Part shown: positions 55,231 through 64,000 of the stretch, one piece after another
Layout of the letters: every line of letters starts with the position of its first letter
How positions within the stretch are numbered: position 1 is the first letter of the stretch
DNA from: Phytopythium helicoides
Lineage: Eukaryota > Oomycota > Peronosporomycetes > Pythiales > Pythiaceae
Length of the DNA stretch: 64,000 nt
Assembly (NCBI GenBank): GCA_024867545.1
Contig: JANFNE010000002.1
Location: 186,001-250,000 of the forward strand
Direction: 5' to 3'
Notes under the pieces: model-generated
Seen by the model: only the letters and a program-made list of their open reading frames with translations
Database searches by the model: none
Told to the model about the DNA's origin: nothing
Made by a program: the position numbers and the translations under genes

Positions 55231-56865
55231 ATGAAGCTTTCGCTGCTGCTCGCGGGCATTGCGCTGTTCGCCGCACAGTACTCGGACGCTGCGATTGACT
55301 GCAACAACTGGTCGACGCGCTACCAGAAGTTCATCGAAGGCGTCTGCATCTGCAACGCCACGGCCACGTGCGACTCGTTCCCGACCAGCTACACCACGCT
55401 AACGTCGAGTCAGGCTGGGCTGTTCCGCACGTCTCGCGATGGCGAGCGGTTCCGCTACGAGCTGCTGACGTTCGCGACTGGATCGGCGAGCGACGCGGAC
55501 CTCACCATGGATGCGTCGACCACGTACCAGACGATTGAGGGCTTTGGCGGCGCCTTCACGGACGCGGCCGCCATCAACCTGTACAAGCTGAGCTCGGCGC
55601 TGCAGACCAAGGCGTTAAATGCGTACTTCTCGACTAGCGGGATTGGATACACGATGGGACGCATCCCGATCGCATCGACTGACTTCTCGACGAGCATCTA
55701 CTCGTACGATGACACGGTGGGAGACCTGAACATGACCAAGTTCTCCATCGCTGTGGACCAGACCTCCACATCAAACAAGCTCAACCTCATCAAGCGCTCG
55801 CTGTCGACCAGTACCGCTGCTGGTCGCGACATTAAGCTGTTCGCGAGCTCGTGGGCACCACCGGCGTGGATGACGAAGGAGAACTCGACGCTCAACTGCC
55901 ACGTGATCGGAGACCCGGGCACTGCCTACTGGGAGGCGCTCGCGCTCTACTACTCCAAGTTCATCACGGCGTACGAGAGCGCGATGGGCAAGTCGTTCTG
56001 GGCTATGACGGTGCAGAACGAGCCCAACGACCCTGGTATTTACCTCAACGCGTGGCAGAGCCTTCGCCTTACGACCGAGCAGGAGCGTGACTTCATCAAG
56101 AAGGACCTCGGCCCGATGCTCAAGAAGAACCACCCGAACCTGAAGCTCATCATCCTCGATGACAACAAGAACCACCTGCTCGACTGGACTGCCGCGCTGG
56201 ATGATGCCGAGTCGGCGCAGTATATTGACGGTGTGGGTATCCACTGGTACAGCAACTACGACTTCCCGCTCGGCATTGGCGGCAACTTTGACACGATGAA
56301 GAGTTTCTACGCGCTGTACCCGAACGTGTTCCTGCTCGGAACGGAGGCGTGCGAGGGCTACTTGCCGGACATCCTGATCACGAGCACGGGCGCTGGCGTC
56401 AAGCTCACCAACTTCAACACGCAGTGGTGGCGCGGCCACAACTACGCCAAGGACATTATCAATGACCTGAACAGCTACGCGTCGGGATGGATGGACTGGA
56501 ACCTGTTCCTGGACACGACTGGCGGTCCCAACTGGGCCAAGAACTTTGTGGACGCCCCCATCCTCGTGGATGAGGCCAACGGCGCCGAGTTCTACAAGCA
56601 GCCCATGTACTACGTCATGGGCCACTTTAGCAAGTTCCTCACGCCTGGCTCGGTGCGCATCGCCATCACGGCCGCGAGCGGTAGCTCGTCCAAGCTCAAG
56701 GACATTGACTACACGGCTTTCGTGACCCCCGAGGGCTACTACGTCGTCATCCTGTTCAACAAGGAGAGCTCCGTGCAGACGCTCAAGATCATGGCCCCCA
56801 ACGGCAAGCTCGTGTCCGTCACCATCAAGGCCACCTCCATCCAGACGCTCGTCTTTAAGAAGTGA
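55231..56865 (+). CDS. Secreted GH30 glucosylceramidase-like glycosidase
   Basis: Single-exon 544-aa protein that hydrolyses beta-linked glucose, in relatives from glucosylceramide, and in microbial enzymes from beta-1,6-glucan or similar. The start at 55231 gives a signal peptide (MKLSLLLAGIALFAAQYSDA). The GH30 barrel is clear: TIEGFGGAFTDAAAINLY near residue 95, FASSWAPPAWMTKE, the acid/base glutamate in MTVQNEPND, VGIHWY, and the nucleophile glutamate in LLGTEACEGYL. The C-terminal beta domain ends in SIQTLVFKK. In oomycetes such enzymes may act on host or own cell-wall glucans; the choice is not settled by sequence. A perfect 32-bp inverted repeat lies 146 bp after the stop. Confidence 0.93.
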   Translation: MKLSLLLAGIALFAAQYSDAAIDCNNWSTRYQKFIEGVCICNATATCDSFPTSYTTLTSSQAGLFRTSRDGERFRYELLTFATGSASDADLTMDASTTYQTIEGFGGAFTDAAAINLYKLSSALQTKALNAYFSTSGIGYTMGRIPIASTDFSTSIYSYDDTVGDLNMTKFSIAVDQTSTSNKLNLIKRSLSTSTAAGRDIKLFASSWAPPAWMTKENSTLNCHVIGDPGTAYWEALALYYSKFITAYESAMGKSFWAMTVQNEPNDPGIYLNAWQSLRLTTEQERDFIKKDLGPMLKKNHPNLKLIILDDNKNHLLDWTAALDDAESAQYIDGVGIHWYSNYDFPLGIGGNFDTMKSFYALYPNVFLLGTEACEGYLPDILITSTGAGVKLTNFNTQWWRGHNYAKDIINDLNSYASGWMDWNLFLDTTGGPNWAKNFVDAPILVDEANGAEFYKQPMYYVMGHFSKFLTPGSVRIAITAASGSSSKLKDIDYTAFVTPEGYYVVILFNKESSVQTLKIMAPNGKLVSVTIKATSIQTLVFKK

Positions 56866-57011
56866 TCATGCTGTAGTGAGTCGATTCCATGCAGTGCTAC
56901 GTATAATCCCATGTCATGCCGTGCGTATCCACATGAACGAGTACTATATCCAATTGAAGGCATCTTTGACTAGTCGACATAGTTGTTCATCACTCCTGCT
57001 CCGAACCGTTT

Positions 57012-57077
57012 CAAAGTCTGCCTGCAGCTCACTGCTCCTGTGGAGCCACAGGAGCAGTGAGCTGCAGGCAGACTTTG
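57012..57077. repeat. Perfect 32-bp inverted repeat with 2-nt spacer
   Basis: Left arm 57012-57043 and right arm 57046-57077 are exact reverse complements, separated by AG. The transcript would form a very stable hairpin. Position in the GH30 3' flank suggests a terminator-like or processing role, a small-RNA precursor, or a fold-back element scar. Confidence 0.95.
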
Positions 57078-57987
57078 ACACTGCGCTGTGACCACTTACG
57101 ATAAGAAAGAGTGAGCTGCAGTTAGTGGTGTGCGTCAGACGTGGTCACGTTGACGACGCTATCAAGGCGCACGATGAGCCGGTGACCACCGAACAAATGA
57201 CACTAATGATGCTCACGGGTCGTCATTGGAATTGCACGGGTTCTCCGACAGAGTGTGCGAGCACGATTGTCTCGAAAATCAGCACACAGGGTGCCGACAG
57301 CAATCCGAAGGGAGTAGCGGATGTTGAACGGCTCGGTAGGCGGGATTTGTTGGAGTGGAATGGTAACAGTGTGTTGACAACTAGCTAACAGCGGCTGCGT
57401 CGACTTGATCATGACGAGCGGTGGCTATGAGATGTCGAGCGTCTCGGAACTGGATCATTGAAGTTGTATCTGGCCAGTAGTACTGTGGTCGTGGCGGGAG
57501 CTCCTCGGGTGGAGCGAACGAGACGATAGCAAGTGGCGCATTGAGCGCGTCACGAGCTACCAGCGCAGGCTCTGGCGCGGTAATGCTGTGAAAAGTATCT
57601 GCATGCAGCGGGTCTTTCCTGTTACGCAGCTCTATCAGTGGTGCCACCTGTTTTCGACAGTCACATCGGACGGATGGATGTAGCTTGACTTACGCAGGTA
57701 GAAATATGTTGATCTCTTGCGGCGAAGCTCTACGAGCACGACGTCGGCGACTAGTTTGATATGAAAGTCGCGTCATGAATCTCGCTCTTGCCAATCACAA
57801 CAGACACGGTGAGCACAAGTACAATCAGTAAAGACCCGCCGGCACTGCTGCAGACGTCTCCAGCCTCTGCTCCAACCTCAAAGTCCGTTATGAAGCTGCT
57901 TCAAGTTGAAGTGGTCATGGTCATTTACGACAAATATTCACCAACTCCCAGTCATTAATGCAAATGCCGCCTCCCCCACTCGACCTG

Positions 57988-57994
57988 TCATTTC
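57988..57994 (+). promoter_or_regulatory. Possible initiator (TCATTTC) before the PPR gene
   Basis: The heptamer matches the oomycete Inr core TCAYTYY and lies 34 nt before the ATG at 58022. So short a motif can occur by chance. Confidence 0.3.
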
Positions 57995-58021
57995 GGAGGT
58001 GCATCCATCACCGAGACGCCC

Positions 58022-61000
58022 ATGCTGCTTCGTCGCCGCGTGCCCAGGCGCTCGCTGGGGCGCGCGCCGCTCCCCACGCGTCGCAGCCCCGTCTCAGCAG
58101 CTCCCCAAGGCGCCCGGTCTTCCTCTGCGCGCTTCTCGGCGCTCCCGAACGCCGCCGCGACGCGCGCGGAGCTGCTGCTGGCGTCGGCGTCGCGCACTTT
58201 CTCGGTTTCGGTCACCAGCAGCCACGCGCAGCCGCAGAAGAACAAGTCGGGGGTGCTCGCGAGCGATTACAAGCAGCTCACGACGTTCCTGGAGGCGCCG
58301 GAGGCCTCGGGCGAGCGCGTCGAGCGCATTCGCGAGGTGGTCGCGGCCGTGCTGCAGCGCGATCTGCACCCGGGCATGCCCGGCCAGGAAGCCACGGTGC
58401 TCGTGATGGTGGCGGACGCGGCGCAGGACCCGCAGTTCGTGGTGCAGGTGTACGAGGCGCTGCGGGACGCGGGCGTCGCGCCGTCCCCGCTCACGCTCGA
58501 GTACGCGGCGGCGGCGTGCGCAGAGCTCGGCAACTGGCAGCTGGCGCTCGAGATCATCGAGTTCATGCACCGCGCGATCGAGTTCATGCACCCGTCCCTG
58601 GATATTTACGAGAACGCCGTACTGGCCTGCCACCGCGACGGCAAGTGGATGCGCGCCAAGCAGCTGCTCGAGGAGATGCGCGTGTACAACCTCGAGGCGT
58701 CGCCGGAGCTGCACGCGGCGTCAATCAAGCTGTGCATCGAGCAGCACGAGCCCACCGCGACTCGTGCGCTTGTGGACAAGTTCCTGCAGCTGTTCTTCTC
58801 TTCGGAAGTCGACGAGGAACCTGAGGATGTGGAAGCCCGGCGGGAAAACGAGCTAGAGTACCTGTCCGAATTTTTTGATGCAGCGATCATGGCCAGGTCG
58901 TTGCCCCAGGCGCGCTACTTCCACGACAAGCTTCAAGAGCGCGGTTTCCATGTTTCCAAGGAATCGTATGCATCGCTTGTCGAATTGAGCGCTCTGAGGC
59001 GGAGATGGCACGACGCGCGAGTGTTTGTCCAGCAGTACGTCGACCGCAATGCGCCTACTCCTGTGGCTGCGCCAAGCTCACAGTATACACGAGATATCAA
59101 AGCTCTGTTGAGTGATATGCGAGCGCACGGGTTTGAGATCACCCTTCCCGTCTTCAACGCGGCGCTCCGTAACTACGGACAACTTGTCAAGTACAACGAG
59201 GCAACCACACTGCTCAAGGAAATGAAGGAGCAAGGAGTGGGCCCTGATGCTACATCGTTCGCTGCAGCTCTGTCTGCATGTGGTTCACGTATCGAAGAGT
59301 CGGAGCGATTGTTCCAACAGTTAGAGACACTCGTGGCCAGCTCCACCACCCTTCAAGTGACTGATGACTTCCACGCAGCACTGACGGATTCCCCGCTAGT
59401 TGATGCATGCCACGCCTATATGCTTGTCGCTAGTCGCGCTCAGGAATATGGGCTCACCCTAGAGCGTTATGAGCGGATGAACACTGAGACATCGAGCCTG
59501 CCGATTCCCAAGGATGCGCTTGCAAATGATGTGCGCATCCAGTCGCTCGTAGCAATTGCACAGGCACGAGTGCGTGAAGATCGAGAAATGCTACGGACGT
59601 TCACGCGCATGAAGGTGCAAGGAATGGAGCCCAATGTACATGTGTACGGAGAGGCTATGCTCGCGTATATTCGCCAGGACCAGTGGCGTCACGCGCTGTT
59701 GCTGTTTGATCATATGCGGCAGCGAAATTTGTTCTCCACAGAAATTCTTGCACAGTGCTCTCTAGTGTGGGATGCTGCTGTTGAGGCTTGTGCGCATGGA
59801 GATGACGAGCAACCGCGAACTTCGGCTTTGTTTGAAGAAATTGTGACGTTGAATGCTCGTATCTCGCGCCACACAGTCGAGTTGCTGGTCGAGATGTTGG
59901 TGGATATCCCCTGCGCGTCCCTCTGGGATGAATTCAAACATATGGAGAATGTTCACAAGGTCCGAAAGCAGCCCGATCGAAGCAATCCACGAGTGATGAA
60001 TGCACACTTGAAACGCGCAGTAGAGGAGCGTGACGTGGCCCAGGCTGAGCGCATTTTGAACGAAGCGATGTACGAGCTCGATGTGGTGCCAAACTCCATG
60101 AGTTACGCACTAATGCTTCGACTGTACGCCACGATTGAAAATCAGGCTGGCTTCCACTCTTGGGTTACTCGCCTGGCTGCCGTATCAGCACCTTCAAACC
60201 ACGGAGAAGGTGTCAAGGTGACAGTTTTTGCACTGCGAAGTGTACTTGAGCACCTTGTGACGTTGGAGCGATCGTGTGAGTCTCCAGCATACCTAGAAGC
60301 AGTGGCTGACCTGCTCCAGGTGTCAAAGGAGGACGATTTGACCGCAGAGCATCTTGCCCAGGTCGCACTTGAACGTGTCGCAGATTCCGGCCACCCAACT
60401 GATACATTATCACTGCAAAACTATCTGCTTGTTTCACAAGACCCAAGACACACAGCTCGAGTGCTTTCTATTATCGAGGAGACGCTCGATCAGGCAGATG
60501 GCGAAAAGAGCCTCACATTGTCATCGCAGTTTCTCCACACGTTGTTTGTGACCACTGGGAGATCCCACCCAACTCGTGCGCGTTCGCTACTTCTGCGAAT
60601 CCACGATGCACTTCCTCGTGGACTCTTGAGTGACGCGTTGGCGGCATATTGCTCATGCAGCAGTCCAACTCAGACGTTGGGTTTATTGCGTGATCTGTTG
60701 ACCTCTGGCAGCTACGAGGTCGACGACGATCATGCACTCCTATTTCTTGCGAGCTGCTACTCAAACTCGGGGAATGCAGATAGCTACAGGAGGTTTCAGA
60801 TGCCGTCGAGAGACGAAGATGATCATGAAGATAGAGATGTTGGGGAGAATGACACGGAAGACGATGTTGTGGAGCGAGATCCAGTTGACAGTGAAGCAGC
60901 CATTGAGATGTGCGCGCTATTGAAATCACAAGATGCTGGCGTTCTCCAGGCGTCGACGGTCGCGTTTCTTGTCCAGCAAGTAGTGTCGTTATCGACCCCG

Positions 61001-61162
61001 CCCCGGTCAACGACGCTATTGACGAGACGTGAGGTTGATGCTCTTCTAGCCTTGCTCTCTCACGCATTCAACAACTTTCCTCCTGAGCAAGTACGTGAGT
61101 TCTTAACCCAAGTTGTCGCCCGTGAGGACATCGAGTTGTTTGCCAGCATCATAGACGCATAA
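58022..61162 (+). CDS. Pentatricopeptide-repeat (PPR) protein, probably mitochondrial
   Basis: Single-exon 1,046-aa helical-repeat protein. PPR-type 35-residue units are visible, for example VVQVYEALRDAGVAPSPLT, AKQLLEEMRVYNLEASPE, ATTLLKEMKEQGVGPDATSF, TFTRMKVQGMEPNVHVYGE and AERILNEAMYELDVVPNS. PPR proteins bind single-stranded organellar RNA and guide its processing or translation. The N-terminus (MLLRRRVPRRSLGRAPLP) is arginine-rich and free of acidic residues, as in mitochondrial presequences. A strongly acidic insert (DEDDHEDRDVGENDTEDD) near residue 935 precedes the final helices. No SMR or endonuclease domain was seen. RNA target unknown. Confidence 0.87.
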   Translation: MLLRRRVPRRSLGRAPLPTRRSPVSAAPQGARSSSARFSALPNAAATRAELLLASASRTFSVSVTSSHAQPQKNKSGVLASDYKQLTTFLEAPEASGERVERIREVVAAVLQRDLHPGMPGQEATVLVMVADAAQDPQFVVQVYEALRDAGVAPSPLTLEYAAAACAELGNWQLALEIIEFMHRAIEFMHPSLDIYENAVLACHRDGKWMRAKQLLEEMRVYNLEASPELHAASIKLCIEQHEPTATRALVDKFLQLFFSSEVDEEPEDVEARRENELEYLSEFFDAAIMARSLPQARYFHDKLQERGFHVSKESYASLVELSALRRRWHDARVFVQQYVDRNAPTPVAAPSSQYTRDIKALLSDMRAHGFEITLPVFNAALRNYGQLVKYNEATTLLKEMKEQGVGPDATSFAAALSACGSRIEESERLFQQLETLVASSTTLQVTDDFHAALTDSPLVDACHAYMLVASRAQEYGLTLERYERMNTETSSLPIPKDALANDVRIQSLVAIAQARVREDREMLRTFTRMKVQGMEPNVHVYGEAMLAYIRQDQWRHALLLFDHMRQRNLFSTEILAQCSLVWDAAVEACAHGDDEQPRTSALFEEIVTLNARISRHTVELLVEMLVDIPCASLWDEFKHMENVHKVRKQPDRSNPRVMNAHLKRAVEERDVAQAERILNEAMYELDVVPNSMSYALMLRLYATIENQAGFHSWVTRLAAVSAPSNHGEGVKVTVFALRSVLEHLVTLERSCESPAYLEAVADLLQVSKEDDLTAEHLAQVALERVADSGHPTDTLSLQNYLLVSQDPRHTARVLSIIEETLDQADGEKSLTLSSQFLHTLFVTTGRSHPTRARSLLLRIHDALPRGLLSDALAAYCSCSSPTQTLGLLRDLLTSGSYEVDDDHALLFLASCYSNSGNADSYRRFQMPSRDEDDHEDRDVGENDTEDDVVERDPVDSEAAIEMCALLKSQDAGVLQASTVAFLVQQVVSLSTPPRSTTLLTRREVDALLALLSHAFNNFPPEQVREFLTQVVAREDIELFASIIDA

Positions 61163-62237
61163 GCTGGTTAACACCACAGTAGCCACACTATACCTAGATA
61201 AATGTAGCTTTCACGGCGAGTGCGGAACACTGCGCCGCGCAGCGAGAGACTAGAGTCTGCTCAACTGCATACGTCTTAATGACGCCCCGCTGTAGTCCGG
61301 GAAGAAGTTGGCTGGCCGCGCATGTCGACCGAAGTTACGAAGACGTGTCCCCTCGACAGCGCTCTCGTGCTGAAGTCGTCAAGCTGATCGTCGCGCGCGT
61401 TGCTTGGTTTTCGCTGGCGCACGACACTCGCCCATCGACGCAGCTCTCGAGCGTGGCCGAGCAGCAGCAGACAGACGCAGCTTGGTTTTCGCAAGCGTCC
61501 GATAGAGCCACTCCTTGAGCCTCCGTGAAGATCTTGAACTTAAACGCGCAGCTGAAGCCGAGGCGAGGTGCTTGGATTTCGCGAACGCCTGGGTCCAGCT
61601 GACGCGTGTCTGCTCTTGATCACGAGAGGTTGTGTCTTCGTCTTGGTTTTCTCGCGCGGTGGATCCTCAAGTGCGTGGCCCTGGGTCGTGGACCGCGGAC
61701 AGCAGTCGCTTGAGCTCCATCTTGAAACTTGCCAACTGAGGAGAAAAGAACTTGGGGTCGAATGGCTCGCCCTCGCAAGTTGAAGTCCTAGCTCTTTCAT
61801 GACCTCCCTCCCTTTTTACATGCAAAGTGTATGTGAAGCAAGATGGACAAGGAGGGATGGCACCCTCTGCTTTCCAACGGTCTGGTGAGCAGCCAGGACT
61901 CGACATTTGTATTGCAAAGAGGAACGGAGCGAGGAGGCAGACTTGCGAACCTGCGCGTTGGCATCCACGATGCAACCAATGAGCTCTCGGCAAGCCTTCA
62001 ACGCAACCGAGGAATTCAGGAGCGTCTTTGAGTCGCCTTGGCTGTCTTCATGACGGTCGATTCCTTGCTGGGTTCCAGGCACTCCATGCTAATGAGAAAC
62101 AAGCGTGTCATGCAGATACTATCGCACGCAGCCCATGCGGATATGTCGTAAGATACGACGGGAACCAAGGGGTTAATGTACAAGCAAATACTTAGATAGA
62201 AAGTGAGGTGGGATAAATATATGTGCTGTCATTCCAT
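61163..62237. other. Non-coding interval between convergent genes
   Basis: It lies between the 3' ends of the PPR gene and the right-edge gene. It contains a loose repeat of CTTGG(T/A)TTTCGC at 61403, 61481, 61571 and 61642 (the last with CT inserted). No gene was recognised. Confidence 0.55.
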
Positions 62238-64000
62238 CTACGCTGTTTTCTTGGCCGAGCTTGCACTTGCAGTTGCCGCTGTTGACGCAGCAACCGATGC
62301 CGGCAGTGCCGCTGCTGAGGACGCGGACGTCTTGACAGCAGCAGTGCTGTCTTTGTCAACAAATATGCCAGCTCGATCGAGTTCTTGCGACAACCGACTG
62401 TAAAGTTCCTCAGCGTTGAACGCCAGTGCTTTTGCTGCCTGCCGCTTTCTATAGGAGATGGTCACACGCAGCATGAAGGCATGCTCTTCATCATATTCGA
62501 GCTTTACAGCACCAACACGGAGTTAGATTGTGGCTTTCGAAACATGGAGCGTCGACAACGGAGAGCTTACCTCGATTGTTGGCACGGTGCCACCCCACTC
62601 CTTTTTATCCTTCTCAGTCCACACAACATGCGCGACTCGCACCCCACCTTCGTAATGATGCGTTTCCTCCTGATCACGCTCGCCATTAGTATCTAATAAA
62701 CGAAACTCGCCATCTTTATTCAACCACGCACCGTGAGCAGTTTGGTTCGTAAGTAGGTGCTCAGTGCCCGGAGCTGGATGCGTGCTCGTTTCTCACTTGA
62801 AATCGTGACCACTCCCTGTGATCGGAACCGAAGCCACAGCATGATGGCAAATGCTACCGCGGCCACAATGACCCACGCAACTAGAGAGAAGAAGAACCAC
62901 AAGCCTGGGTTGGCGTAGATCATCACCTCGGCGAAGTTCTGGAGCCACGTTCGGTCCATCACAGTCCAGTCACCAGTAATACGATCAAGCAGGTCGAATG
63001 CAAGGCAACCTGCAAGCAGTAATTGGATACCTAATAGTGTTCGCACTGCTCGCTCATGGACTTCGTTAGCCTCTATCATAGCTCTCCCATGTCTCTTGAT
63101 AGAATCCCTTTGCTGTGAGTTTCGCTCGTCTTGAGCACCTGCAGCCATATCTTTGAGCACTCCAAGTTCGTGCCGAGCACCACTCATGGTCTTGGTGAGG
63201 TCCTTCACGCGCCGCTTTAGCTGGTTGCTTAATGCTCCAAGCTGAAGTCTCTCAAACAGCGCGCGTCCTGCCTGCTCGGGTGGCTCGAGTGGGATCACTG
63301 CATCATCAAGAGACTCACGCAAATACCCAAGCACCTCTTCCAAAGCAAGTACTTGTCTAGCGAGCAAGGTCAATGTATCACGGATCTGTTGCGGTCGGTT
63401 TGGATCTCGCTCGCTTGTCTCGATGAGCTTTCGAGTCTTCGCAGTGTCATCGACCAGAATGAACAGACGGGAGAAGAAGCTTTGTGTAAATAAGTTCATC
63501 GCTTCAAAGTGGAGGAATGCGCACAGCAGTGGTTCGTGGTGTCGAGAGTTTGGCCCCGCCAAAAGCAATCCCTTAGCACCAATGACCAATGTGTCGTGCT
63601 CACTGACGTCGAATGCAGCTCGAGTATCTCCCAGTACCTGTTTGAGCTCGTTTTCGTACTCGCCCTTGTCCAAATATTCCTCAGCTGTAAGGTGAGGAGT
63701 GATCTCATTGGCAATGATGAGGTTAATCTTGTCGCGTGTTGACGCTTGATCCGAGAATACGAGTGCAAGCAGTGCTCGCTGGTGAGATGAAAGAACACTA
63801 TCGACAATTTGAGATGAATCCGTGTGTACATCTACAAGCAGTCGCGCCAAATGATCGAGCGAGATGTTGTCCTTGATGCGATCCATGACAGCCTCGACTT
63901 GCATACCATAGACACAATTACCAGCGGCAGATAATGCACAACCAAAAGTTTCGACCTGAACAACACCTGGTGCCTCTGGAAAATGAATGTCTGCCTCGAA
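62238..64000 (-). CDS. Unrecognised membrane protein (5' end beyond window)
   Basis: Frame is open from the right edge (64000) through the ATG at 63904, so the true start lies outside. About 330 residues of charged, mostly helical sequence (including a HDTLVIGAKGLLLAGPN stretch) are followed by two membrane spans (LLGIQLLLAGCLAFDLL and WFFFSLVAWVIVAAVAFAIML; second given as FFSLVAWVIVAAVAFAIM) near residues 290-360. The frame then stops at 62720-62722, but clear coding sequence continues in another frame (NKDGEFRLLDTNGERDQEE...VVWTEKDKKEWGG) to a GTAAGC donor at 62570, and after a 69-bp intron a last exon 62501-62238 ends with RQAAKALAFNAEELYSRL and an alanine-rich tail. The switch is either a 35-bp intron (62693-62727) or a frameshift. 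Function unknown. Confidence 0.68.

Larger units (their letters stand above)
56866..58021. other. Non-coding interval between GH30 and PPR genes
   Basis: Apart from the hairpin at 57012-57077 it holds no recognisable gene. Phrases of the hairpin (gtgagctgcag) recur just after it, near 57111. The right end is the promoter side of the PPR gene. Confidence 0.6.

Noticed and set aside
57012..57077. Hairpin as a bacterial-type terminator
   Set aside because: No T-run follows and the surroundings are eukaryotic; it is described as an inverted repeat of unknown role instead.

Overview
The window looks like oomycete nuclear DNA, most likely a Pythium/Phytophthora-type water mould. The evidence is many short introns (about 60-85 bp, GTRNGT..YAG), tight gene spacing, an oomycete-style initiator before one transporter gene, and gene families typical of oomycetes: BT1 folate/biopterin transporters, TKL-type kinases with helical or ankyrin N-termini, RCC1/IQ/WW proteins and S74 fibre-like proteins. 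I cannot name the species. Splice sites were read by eye; every joined model given is phase-consistent unless noted.

Left part (1-11,500): the 3'-truncated end of a CDC50/LEM3 flippase subunit (-); an active TKL-like kinase (-) directly downstream of an ankyrin-pseudokinase (-) that carries an in-frame stop and a frameshift; then, divergently, a type III-beta-like phosphatidylinositol 4-kinase with an unusual multi-membrane-span N-terminus (+).

One-carbon cluster and giant gene (11,500-32,200): BT1 transporter (+), homocysteine S-methyltransferase (+), a double cytochrome-b5-like/ankyrin protein (-) and a broken 288-bp BT1 copy. Then comes a 14.5-kb gene (-) for a secreted protein of about 4,696 aa: signal peptide, EGF-like modules, over a dozen near-identical 228-aa repeats, seven 86-aa repeats, and a phage-type S74 intramolecular chaperone at the C-terminus. 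On its far side lies a broken piece of the cytochrome-b5/ankyrin gene. This protein is the most striking content of the window.

Middle (32,500-44,000): a Vps39/TGFBRAP1-like tethering subunit (+), a 1,290-aa IQ-SAP-RCC1-IQ/WW protein (-), then a second BT1 transporter (-) and a second homocysteine methyltransferase (-), repeating the gene pairing seen at 11.5-14.5 kb.

Right part (45,000-64,000): an acyl-CoA-binding/ankyrin protein, a membrane protein with a cold-shock-like domain, a HAD-like/Alba fusion, a tiny UQCC5/SMIM4-like mitochondrial protein divergent from a SET-domain gene, a RidA protein, a small ankyrin protein, a secreted GH30 glucosylceramidase followed by a perfect 32-bp hairpin, a PPR protein, and a membrane protein running off the right edge. 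No rRNA, convincing tRNA, CRISPR array or intact transposable element was seen.
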